Of a DNA stretch of 64,000 bases, positions 1 through 7,492 are shown one piece after another. Each line of letters opens with the position of its first letter. The first letter of the stretch is position 1. The translations under genes were made by a program, and so were the position numbers. The stretch is from NCBI GenBank assembly GCA_024233835.1, contig JACKPC010000003.1, forward strand, positions 218,501 to 282,500, given 5' to 3'. The DNA is from Leptospiraceae bacterium (GTDB taxonomy: Bacteria; Spirochaetota; Leptospiria; Leptospirales; Leptospiraceae). The notes below the pieces were generated by a model that made no database searches, was not told where the DNA came from, and saw only the letters and a program-made list of their open reading frames with translations.

Positions 1-806
1 AACTGAAAAATTCAGATAAGAACTATATCCAATTATTAATAGGAGCCGGAACTACATTAGCCCTCGAAACATTAGGAGAACTGGCCAGAAAACATTCGCT
101 TGCCTCTGAACTTTGTTCTGACTTTCTCCTGGAGGTCTTAGAAAGCGGGCCTGCGATTCCCCGTGTATCTCGAACTTCCCACGACATAATTGCCTATCCG
201 GATACAGAAAATGAAAACCAGGAAGGTATTTTCTATCCTCTAAGACACTCTGAATATTTACCTGAAAAATTTGGTTGGACCTGTAGATCCAGCATGGGCC
301 ACATTCTTTCTATAGATTTAGAACTTCTGAAAGTAAACTCCCTTATGTCCTCTTCCTTGAAGTTACATCACTGGTTTTTATCTACAGGCGAAGAGTGCTG
401 TGATGAGTCGATTTGTACCTATTATGCTTACCGGAATATAAAAGGCTCTCATCAGTTGATTCAACTAATAGCCGATCTGGCTTCGGCGAATCCAAAAGAA
501 CGTCCTGAGCAAACCGATTGTGAAGGTTCCGAAACTGAGGATAGACAGACCAAAAAATATAAAATAGTCCTGGAGTCACATATACCAGATAGACCCTGGA
601 AAGTAAAAACCCTGGGAAAATTAGGTGGATACCCCGATTGGTGGCAATCTCCGGAAATACCCAGCTGTCCAGATTGCGGAAGAATGATGTTTTATATAGG
701 TTACGTTAAGGCCGATTCCATCAGAGATGACATGATAGATGCAGCCTTATATGGTTTTCATTGTGAAGATTGCGGCATAGGAGCTCAGGTAGTACAAATT
801 ACTTAA
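1..806 (+). CDS. Hypothetical protein, C-terminal part (5' end outside window)
   Basis: The frame is open from the first base of the window, so this is the 3' part of a longer gene; the first in-frame ATG is at 294, but nothing marks it as the true start. About 268 residues are visible. The C-terminal third has a Gly-Gly-Tyr-Pro-Asp-Trp-Trp-Gln stretch followed by two CxxC pairs (PSCPDCGRMM and HCEDCG), a possible zinc-binding knuckle. This layout resembles DUF1963/YwqG-like proteins, in which a GGxPxWxQ segment precedes a CPxC motif, but I would not name a function. No signal peptide or membrane segment is visible. It is followed by a 320-bp gap, so it probably ends its transcription unit. 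Confidence 0.6.
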   Translation, partial: LKNSDKNYIQLLIGAGTTLALETLGELARKHSLASELCSDFLLEVLESGPAIPRVSRTSHDIIAYPDTENENQEGIFYPLRHSEYLPEKFGWTCRSSMGHILSIDLELLKVNSLMSSSLKLHHWFLSTGEECCDESICTYYAYRNIKGSHQLIQLIADLASANPKERPEQTDCEGSETEDRQTKKYKIVLESHIPDRPWKVKTLGKLGGYPDWWQSPEIPSCPDCGRMMFYIGYVKADSIRDDMIDAALYGFHCEDCGIGAQVVQIT

Positions 807-854
807 ACGACAAGTAATGCACTGAGATAAAAAAACTTGCTTTTTTTCAACCTT

Positions 855-882
855 TTGTATTATTCTCTGTCTAAGTTATAAT
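855..882 (+). promoter_or_regulatory. Candidate sigma70-type promoter upstream of the RNA-repair operon
   Basis: TTGTAT at 855-860 and a perfect TATAAT at 877-882 are separated by 16 bp. A start near 890 would give a leader of about 240 nt before the HD-Pnk gene. This is the most convincing signal in the 320-bp gene-free stretch 807-1126. The rest of that stretch is A+T-rich and shows nothing else I can identify. The promoter assignment is by consensus only. Confidence 0.4.
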
Positions 883-1126
883 ACAAATAGGAAGACTGCA
901 AAGTCTTAAACCAAAGAAAATGTAATACGCATCTCTACAAACATAGAACAAGTGTCGGTTTCCAAAAGCCCCAGATTTTGATTTTATCTACCTTGTTCCT
1001 AACCAAAACTTCATGAATAGGGTTTATATACCTATTTACACACAATATTGTTCATTCCTGCTATAGCTATATACAGAGAATAGATATATTATTTAAACGA
1101 TTTGTTCAAAACATAAGGAGAAGAAA

Positions 1127-2251
1127 ATGGATTTTGCAAAAATCCTTTCTTACTTTCAAGAAAGACATGAAGTATTTTATAAGGATATGCGTACCTGCGA
1201 ACATTCTCTGAATGAAAAGGAGTTCAATCCTTACCATCAGGAAGGAGATGTGTGGACACATACCGAGATGGTCTTAGAGGAAGTTAAGGACTTAAACTCA
1301 CTGGACAAAACCTCTATTTTTATTGCCTGCCTCTTACACGATGTGGCAAAGCCTTATACCCGTGTAGAAAAATACTCCCAGGGCTGGCAGAGACAGGTTG
1401 TATCTTTTCGAGGACATGAGTCTCTTTCTACATTTCTTGCCATAGACCTTTTGCTGGACTTTGAAACCGCTTTAGAAATAAAGCTGAATAAAGAACTTAT
1501 CCTGCATGCTATCAACTGGCATGTGGTTTTACACAGGATAAAGCTGGAGGAGAATGGTTTTCTATCCGATGAAAATGTGCTATTTTTAAACCGGGCATTC
1601 AGTACAGAAAGAGATAAGGGAGCTATCTGGGACATAATGTATGGCCTAAATCGCTCGGATGCACTCGGACGGGTTTCGGATTCGTATAAAACGGATAAAG
1701 AGAAATTTAAGTATTTAGAAAACTTTATACCGTATTATCCGATTCGAAATTTGGGAAATGAAGAGAAAAAACCGGAAATTATAGTGCTTATCGGCTTACC
1801 CGGAAGTGGAAAAAGTAGTCTGGCTAGAGAAAGATATGCAAAACATAAAGTACTTTCTTTGGACGAAATGATAATGAACTATCCGAAATATAAGGGATTA
1901 AGTTACCAGGAAGCACGAACAAAAGCCATGCAGTCGGATAAGATGCGGGAATTCATTAGCAAAGTCTATGATTCCATAAAAGCGGATTCTGAAAAAGGTA
2001 TTCATCTTTTAATTGATAATACAAATCTTACAGAAGATTTGCAAAACCGTGTTTTGAGTAATCTTCGAAAGGATTATTATAAGAAAGCAATCGTCTTTCT
2101 ACCCGGAGAAAATACTCTCTATAATCAATTAGAAGAACGGAAAAAGAAAGAAGGAAAAGATATTCCGAAAGATGTAATCAGGAAATATGCAGCTGAGCTT
2201 TACATCCCCGGTTATCATACCTTTGACGAGATTGAATTTATCATCAGGTGA
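1127..2251 (+). CDS. HD-Pnk: HD-domain 2',3'-phosphoesterase fused to polynucleotide 5'-kinase
   Basis: Two domains are clear. Residues ~1-205 are an HD phosphohydrolase with metal-binding residues His45 and the His71-Asp72 pair (LLHDVAKPYT). Residues ~215-374 are a P-loop kinase with Walker A GLPGSGKSS (Lys229) and a downstream IDNTN segment typical of polynucleotide kinases. This order matches the HD-Pnk end-healing enzymes described from Runella slithyformis, which remove 2',3'-cyclic or 2'/3'-phosphates and phosphorylate 5'-OH ends. A strong ribosome site (AGGAG) sits 8 nt before the ATG. The next gene overlaps or abuts the stop codon and encodes a ligase, so the pair can heal and seal broken RNA. 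Cytoplasmic; no signal peptide. Function is inferred from domain architecture and gene pairing. Confidence 0.85.
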   Translation: MDFAKILSYFQERHEVFYKDMRTCEHSLNEKEFNPYHQEGDVWTHTEMVLEEVKDLNSLDKTSIFIACLLHDVAKPYTRVEKYSQGWQRQVVSFRGHESLSTFLAIDLLLDFETALEIKLNKELILHAINWHVVLHRIKLEENGFLSDENVLFLNRAFSTERDKGAIWDIMYGLNRSDALGRVSDSYKTDKEKFKYLENFIPYYPIRNLGNEEKKPEIIVLIGLPGSGKSSLARERYAKHKVLSLDEMIMNYPKYKGLSYQEARTKAMQSDKMREFISKVYDSIKADSEKGIHLLIDNTNLTEDLQNRVLSNLRKDYYKKAIVFLPGENTLYNQLEERKKKEGKDIPKDVIRKYAAELYIPGYHTFDEIEFIIR

Positions 2252-2256
2252 AGATT

Positions 2257-2973
2257 ATGGACAATATATTTAAACACAAATCGACTTTACATCATTCCTT
2301 TTCCGGTACCCTGAGCAAAGGAGATGAATACGCCTCTCCTGACGTGATCGAGTCCTTTGAAGGACAACAGATTATCATTACCGAGAAGATGGACGGCGGA
2401 GCTTCGTCTTTCACCAAAAAAGAAGATGGAAGTCTGCACATTAATCTGAGATCTTTAGAACAGGTAGATCCTGCTGATAAGAAAGCAAGCTGGCTCTGTA
2501 ATTATGTGGATCTTTTGAAAGAAAAGCTTCCTCTGAACTTTCGTTTCAGCGGTGAGATCTTAAAATGGAAACATTCTATTTACTATGATGAGCTTCCCTC
2601 TTTCTTCATGCTTTATAGGATCTGGAACGATAAAAATGTGTCTTTAGGCTGGGATGAGCTTACAGAATGGACAGAGCTCCTCGACATTCCTTCATTCGGG
2701 ATTGATAAGATGTATTCTGTACCTCTTCTATACAGAGGAATCTATGACAATTCTCTTATAAAGGAAATCTTTGATGAAACCGTAGCTTCCGGTAAAGAAG
2801 GAATTATCGTTCAACTCGAAGGACAATTTCCTTACCCGGAAGATATCTGGTATTATACGGATATTCTAAAACTGGTTCGTAAAGGTCACGTACAAACAGA
2901 TGAACACTGGTCGAGACACTTAGAGCCGAATCAGTTAGAAGAAAATTCTCCTTTTCGGAATATTCCGGGCTAA
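2257..2973 (+). CDS. ATP-dependent RNA ligase (nucleotidyltransferase superfamily)
   Basis: The ligase signature motifs are in order: motif I EKMDGG with the adenylated lysine at residue 44, motif III around RFSGEIL, motif IIIa around FMLYRIW, motif IV EGIIVQL and motif V LKLVRKG. At 238 residues it is a minimal adenylyltransferase without a large extra domain. I chose the ATG at 2257, which has AGGTGA at a good distance; a GTG at 2248 overlapping the previous stop codon is the alternative and adds three residues. The reaction is ATP-dependent joining of 3'-OH and 5'-phosphate RNA ends, the sealing step after the end-healing enzyme encoded immediately upstream. Translational coupling with that gene is likely. 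DNA ligation cannot be excluded from sequence alone, but the small size and neighbour favour RNA. Confidence 0.8.
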   Translation: MDNIFKHKSTLHHSFSGTLSKGDEYASPDVIESFEGQQIIITEKMDGGASSFTKKEDGSLHINLRSLEQVDPADKKASWLCNYVDLLKEKLPLNFRFSGEILKWKHSIYYDELPSFFMLYRIWNDKNVSLGWDELTEWTELLDIPSFGIDKMYSVPLLYRGIYDNSLIKEIFDETVASGKEGIIVQLEGQFPYPEDIWYYTDILKLVRKGHVQTDEHWSRHLEPNQLEENSPFRNIPG

Positions 2974-2996
2974 AAATATTCTTCCGTGAAGGCGAG

Positions 2997-3020
2997 CCTC
3001 TGAAGGGTCGCCTTCAGAGG
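2997..3020. terminator. Hairpin terminator between convergent genes
   Basis: A perfect 10-bp stem (CCTCTGAAGG / CCTTCAGAGG) with a 4-nt loop lies in the 53-bp gap between the ligase gene and the convergent methyltransferase gene. Read on the minus strand, an AATATTTTT tract follows about 20 nt later. It probably ends transcription from both sides, although no long T-run follows directly on the plus strand. Confidence 0.6.
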
Positions 3021-3026
3021 AATATA

Positions 3027-3671
3027 CTAATTTAATTTTCTTACAACAATTAAAAATTCTTCTCTCTGATAATCATAATCCGCAGTATTACGTTCGAGGG
3101 CTTTAAGGAAATCTAAAAAAAACGGCTGACTAAGATTTTTCCGAATGAATCGAAAAAACATTTTTGCATCCTGGTTTAGATAAGGTTTAAGGTTATTTAA
3201 AAAATTAAACCAATTATCTTCAGTCCATTTTTTTGCATATTGAATCATGACAGAAATAACGTAATCATACTTTTTATCCAGGGCGATTACTTCATCCGGT
3301 TGAATATTACAAATTTTCTTTTCAAGATTAAAGAATTTGAACATATCATTATATATCTCTATATCTAAATCGATCCCGGTATAAGCATGATTATGGTACT
3401 GGCATAAGAAACCTAAGTATCCGAAACCCGAACCTAAATCTAATACATTTTTATTGGTTTCCCTATGTAGATTTAGATACTTAAAATATTGTAAATTAAT
3501 GGAAAAATATCGAAACAGGTCAAAGTATTTCACGGTATTTTTGAAATCAAAGATATTATAGTTGCAATCTTTATAATGGTAGGAATTGGCTAACTCATAA
3601 AAACCTGAATAATTAAAATTATTCAGATACCGATTAAGCTCTTCATGACTTAATAATAAATCTCTATTCAT
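3027..3671 (-). CDS. SAM-dependent methyltransferase
   Basis: A 214-residue protein with a class I (Rossmann) methyltransferase core. Motif I is VLDLGSGFGYLGF at residues ~75-87, followed by TGIDLD, where the acidic residue would bind the SAM ribose, and a DYVISVMIQ strand corresponding to motif IV. The N-terminal ~70 residues are aromatic-rich and may cover the substrate. There is no transmembrane segment. The substrate cannot be told: the fold is shared by small-molecule and macromolecule methyltransferases. It is transcribed toward the RNA-repair operon and is separated from it by a hairpin, so it is an independent unit. Confidence 0.75.
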   Translation of the reverse strand: MNRDLLLSHEELNRYLNNFNYSGFYELANSYHYKDCNYNIFDFKNTVKYFDLFRYFSINLQYFKYLNLHRETNKNVLDLGSGFGYLGFLCQYHNHAYTGIDLDIEIYNDMFKFFNLEKKICNIQPDEVIALDKKYDYVISVMIQYAKKWTEDNWFNFLNNLKPYLNQDAKMFFRFIRKNLSQPFFLDFLKALERNTADYDYQREEFLIVVRKLN

Positions 3672-3828
3672 ACATCTCCGATTTCAAAAACTCAATAATT
3701 CGCCCATCCTAAAAAATGGTTATACACCGTGCAATCATTAAATCAAAATTTCTTTTATTTCTTCCGACTTTTCATCTAAAAATAACCAAAAAAAGATATA
3801 AAAAGTCGCTGGAAGTGATTGATTTTTT

Positions 3829-5235
3829 ATGCTTATTTGTTTATATAGTTTAGATAAAATGGCATCTAAAAACAAAACAGCTCAATCCAATATTTACAAG
3901 GATGAAAAATCTAAAACAAATCAAACAAAAGCAATTTATCCGAATCTGGTTCGACTGATTTTTTATATATTCATATTCTATATTATTCCAAATCAGTTTT
4001 CCATTCTCAATACTTTTTTATATTTCCTTATTTCTTTTGCTTTTCTCTGGGGAATCATGGAATTCTTTTTCAAATTTGATTATGAGAAATATCCCTTCTT
4101 ACCTTACATTCCCGCAAGCTTTGATTTATTTATATTATTCATAAGTTTATTTATAACCGGTGGTGGAAATTCAATTGTTCTTGGTTGCATCATTGGTGTA
4201 ATTATCATCAGTGCCCTATTCTCTCCTGATTCAAAACAATCTCTTTATCTATTGATAACTTCGAGTATTTTATATTCCGGCATTTTAGCCATCAATACAT
4301 TTTCCATCTATCCTTATATTAATATTCTTAATTTTTCCGAATCCTCAAACATTTATATCAAAGCAACATTTTCTTTAATATTTTTTCTACTGATTACAAT
4401 AGCTACTTATCTGGCAGTTTCACGATTCGGGAAAGAACAGCTAAAATTAGAAATCAAGTTAAAAGATTATGCTGAAATTGCAAACCGTGAAAGAAAAAAA
4501 TCTGAAGAATTACTCCTTGCCATCCTTCCAAAAGATGTCGCCAATGAGTTAAAAACAGAAGGGAAATCATTACCCAAATCATATGCTTCAGTTACGGTTA
4601 TGTTTACTGATTTTGTTGGCTTCACAAAAATAGCAGAAAAATTAAGTGCAGATAAGTTGGTAAGTGAACTTGACAGATGCTTTTCTTATTTTGATTCTCT
4701 TACTAAAAAATATAAACTCGAAAAGATAAAAACTATTGGAGATTCCTATATGACCTGTGCAGGAATTCCGAAGGAAAACAATACCCACCCGGTTGATTCT
4801 GTATTAGCAGCCATAGAAATTCAGGAGTTTATAGCTCAGATGAATCTTATAAATGGAAACCCTAATAATCCTTTCTGGGAGTTAAGACTCGGAATTAATA
4901 CCGGACCCCTGATAGCGGGTGTTATAGGTGAAATGAAATTTGCTTATGATGTTTTTGGAGATACGGTTAATACCGCGAGTAGAATGGAGTCTTCCGGAGG
5001 AATAGGAAAAATTAATATTTCTAAAAATACTTATGAATTAGTAAAAGATTTTTTTGATTGTGAATACAGGGGCAAAATATCTGCAAAGAATAAAGGAATG
5101 ATAGATATGTATTTTGTGAATGGTATAAAAAAAGAACTTTCGCTCGGAGGGGCGATGAAACTTCCAAATGATTCATTCAACAAAAAATATAAAGAGTTAG
5201 AAAATAAAACCAAAAATACTTATCTTTCTATTTAA
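3829..5235 (+). CDS. Membrane-bound class III adenylate cyclase
   Basis: The N-terminal half (residues ~40-205) has about six hydrophobic segments. A short coiled region (~205-235) leads to a C-terminal class III cyclase domain. Metal-binding aspartates are Asp261 (FTDFVGFT) and Asp305 (KTIGDSYM). A lysine before the second metal site and the aspartate in YDVFGDTVNTASRM fit ATP rather than GTP as substrate. The product is therefore probably cAMP, made on the cytoplasmic face. The membrane part resembles the multi-helix sensor regions of many spirochaete cyclases, but I do not recognise a named sensor domain. The ATG at 3829 or at 3859 could be the start. This is one of three class III cyclases in the window. 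Confidence 0.85.
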   Translation: MLICLYSLDKMASKNKTAQSNIYKDEKSKTNQTKAIYPNLVRLIFYIFIFYIIPNQFSILNTFLYFLISFAFLWGIMEFFFKFDYEKYPFLPYIPASFDLFILFISLFITGGGNSIVLGCIIGVIIISALFSPDSKQSLYLLITSSILYSGILAINTFSIYPYINILNFSESSNIYIKATFSLIFFLLITIATYLAVSRFGKEQLKLEIKLKDYAEIANRERKKSEELLLAILPKDVANELKTEGKSLPKSYASVTVMFTDFVGFTKIAEKLSADKLVSELDRCFSYFDSLTKKYKLEKIKTIGDSYMTCAGIPKENNTHPVDSVLAAIEIQEFIAQMNLINGNPNNPFWELRLGINTGPLIAGVIGEMKFAYDVFGDTVNTASRMESSGGIGKINISKNTYELVKDFFDCEYRGKISAKNKGMIDMYFVNGIKKELSLGGAMKLPNDSFNKKYKELENKTKNTYLSI

Positions 5236-5301
5236 ATCTTCAGAACACAGATATAGAAATTATCTTGCTATAATCGGGATAGCTAAGAATATGGGGTCTA
5301 C

Positions 5302-7326
5302 ATGTTACTGTATTCCCTTCAAATACCCATTCAGGATCCGGTTCTTCTATTTACCCTTGTCCTTTTTATTATCCTTATATCTCCCTATGTTTTAAAATTT
5401 TTCCGTATGCCGGGCCTAATCGGTCTTATTATTTCCGGTATGATTCTCGGGCCCCATGCCAGCGGGATTCTTGAAAGAGACCAATCGATTGTTTTATTCG
5501 GTAAAGTAGGAATTTTATATATTATGTTTACCGCAGGTTTAGAAATCGATCTCGTTGAATTCTCAAAATCTCGAATAAAAATTATCACCTTCGGAATCCT
5601 TACATTTTTAATTCCCCAGACCCTGGGTATAATTATAGGAATTTATATATTAAAATTATCTTTTTTAGCTTCTGCTTTATTTGGAAGCCTTTTAGCTTCC
5701 CATACACTCCTTGCCTACCCTGTTGTAAGTAAATATGGTATAACAAAGAAAGAAGCAGTTACCATTACAATTGGCGGAACTATCATAGCTGATGTAGGAG
5801 CTCTTCTGGTTATGGCAGTAACTGCCCAGAGTTCCGGTAATCACATGGGACTTTTCTTCTGGCTAAAGTTAATTACTTCTCTCAGTGTTTTTGTAATCGG
5901 TATATTTTATTTTGCTCCGATTTTAATCCGCTGGTTTTTTCGAAACATACAAAGCGATGGCGTAACCGAATATATCTTCGTTTTATTTATTGTTTTCTTC
6001 TCAGCGTTTTCGTCTGAGCTTGCCGGAGTCGAACCTATCATCGGGGCTTTTTTCGCCGGATTAACCCTGAATCGCTTCATTCCGAGAACCGGTCCACTTA
6101 TGAACCGGATACATTTTATCGGCGATGCTTTGTTTATTCCCTTTTTCTTAATTTCCATTGGTATGCTCGTAGACCTATCCGTTCTTTTCTCCGGTTTCCA
6201 TTTCTGGGTGATTTCTATTTCCATGATTTCTGCGGTAAGTCTCGGAAAATTTTTACCCGCAATTCTCGTTCAAAAACTTTTCAAATATAAAATAGATGAG
6301 GGATTTCTTATATTCGGATTATCCGTTCCTCACGCAGCGGCGAGTCTTGCAGGTGTCTTAGTCGGATACAGGTTAAAATTATTAAGCGAAGATGTTCTCA
6401 ATGCAACGGTTCTTATGGTTTTATTTACTTCTATGCTGGGCTCTTTTCTAACCGAAATCTTCGGAAAAAGAATAGCCTTTAGAGACACCATGGAATTTGA
6501 ACCCAACCAGAGCTTAAGACAGAGAATCATTGTTCCCATTTCAAACCCGGAAACCATGGAAGCTTTGATTGACCTGGCCATCTTAATTCGAGATCCTTTG
6601 CATAAAGAACCCATATATCCTCTTTCGGTGGTAAGAGAACTGGAAGCTGTAGAAAGCCATGTTTCTCTTGCTGAAAAGAGGCTTTCTGCCTCCAAGATAC
6701 GGGGATCTGCTTCCGGAGTTCCAGTAGAAATCATTACTCGAATCGATGAAAACATTGTCAACGGGATTTTCAGGGCAACCCAGGAGCTGAACATTACCGA
6801 AATGGTCATAGGCTGGAACGGAAGGCCCTCTGCAAAAGATAAGATCCTCGGTGGAATTTTTGACAGACTAATTACTGTCTATACGAGGATGATCCTGCTC
6901 ACAAAAATCGTTCGCCCCCTGAATAGTATAAAACGACTTGTTATCTATATTCCTCCCGATTCTTATCATGAATCGGGGTTTATCGAAATCGTTTCGAGGC
7001 TAAAATTTTTATCCGGCCAGGTGGGAGCCGAAATCCTGATTTACTCCACAGAATTCTGCCTTCTACACCTAAAAGGAAATATTGAAAAAATTAAACCCGC
7101 TGCAAAAGTGAGTTTTAAACCGGTTCTCTCCTGGTTTGAATTTTTTCAAATTAAGAACTGGACAGTATATGATATGATGGTTTTGATTGGTGCTAGAAGA
7201 GGAACTCTTTCTTATTCAAGTGAACTTGAGAAAATTAGTAAATTATTTTCCAAAAAGTTTACGGATAATAACTTTATAATTGCCTATCCCGAGCAAAAAT
7301 ACATACGGGGTCAAAACGTGTATTAA
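5302..7326 (+). CDS. CPA2-type cation:proton antiporter with a cytosolic C-terminal extension
   Basis: Residues ~10-400 form a Na+/H+ exchanger domain with about 12 hydrophobic segments. Conserved features include GLIGLIISGMILGP near residue 40, ASHTLLAYPVV and the EPIIGAFFAGL segment, as in the KefB/GerN branch of monovalent cation:proton antiporter-2. The remaining ~270 residues are soluble and look like a universal-stress-protein-type or regulatory module (PLYPLSVV and alternating beta/alpha pattern); no RCK NAD-binding motif is evident. It probably exchanges Na+ or K+ for protons across the inner membrane. The following small gene starts 2 bp after the stop, so the two are likely cotranscribed with the carboxylase and branching-enzyme genes. 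Confidence 0.85.
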   Translation: MLLYSLQIPIQDPVLLFTLVLFIILISPYVLKFFRMPGLIGLIISGMILGPHASGILERDQSIVLFGKVGILYIMFTAGLEIDLVEFSKSRIKIITFGILTFLIPQTLGIIIGIYILKLSFLASALFGSLLASHTLLAYPVVSKYGITKKEAVTITIGGTIIADVGALLVMAVTAQSSGNHMGLFFWLKLITSLSVFVIGIFYFAPILIRWFFRNIQSDGVTEYIFVLFIVFFSAFSSELAGVEPIIGAFFAGLTLNRFIPRTGPLMNRIHFIGDALFIPFFLISIGMLVDLSVLFSGFHFWVISISMISAVSLGKFLPAILVQKLFKYKIDEGFLIFGLSVPHAAASLAGVLVGYRLKLLSEDVLNATVLMVLFTSMLGSFLTEIFGKRIAFRDTMEFEPNQSLRQRIIVPISNPETMEALIDLAILIRDPLHKEPIYPLSVVRELEAVESHVSLAEKRLSASKIRGSASGVPVEIITRIDENIVNGIFRATQELNITEMVIGWNGRPSAKDKILGGIFDRLITVYTRMILLTKIVRPLNSIKRLVIYIPPDSYHESGFIEIVSRLKFLSGQVGAEILIYSTEFCLLHLKGNIEKIKPAAKVSFKPVLSWFEFFQIKNWTVYDMMVLIGARRGTLSYSSELEKISKLFSKKFTDNNFIIAYPEQKYIRGQNVY

Positions 7327-7327
7327 C

Positions 7328-7492
7328 ATGAGAGATGTAGATTTATTAAAACAAGACATGAACCGAGACTATCAAAAGCTCGTAGAACTTTTGCAAAAGC
7401 AGGAATCTTCCATAAACGAACTTATCGCCGAAGGCATGGAAGAGGCCTTCGAACACTATCAGACAGAAAATCAAACAAGCCATGAAGATTGA
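7328..7492 (+). CDS. Small acidic helical protein (54 aa)
   Basis: A 54-residue frame begins with ATG 1 bp after the antiporter stop and overlaps the start of the carboxylase gene by 11 bp. The predicted product is charged and almost wholly helical (heptad-like spacing around KLVELLQKQESSINELIAEG), with no Cys and no membrane segment. The longer frame that starts at 7280 would overlap the antiporter by 47 bp and is less likely. Its position squeezed between two overlapping genes suggests translational coupling. I do not recognise the family; an accessory role with the adjacent carboxylase is only a guess from position. Confidence 0.5.
   Translation: MRDVDLLKQDMNRDYQKLVELLQKQESSINELIAEGMEEAFEHYQTENQTSHED

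Noticed and set aside
2248..2973. GTG at 2248 as the ligase start
   Set aside because: The ATG at 2257 has a better-placed ribosome site (AGGTGA) and needs no overlap with the HD-Pnk stop; GTG adds only three residues.
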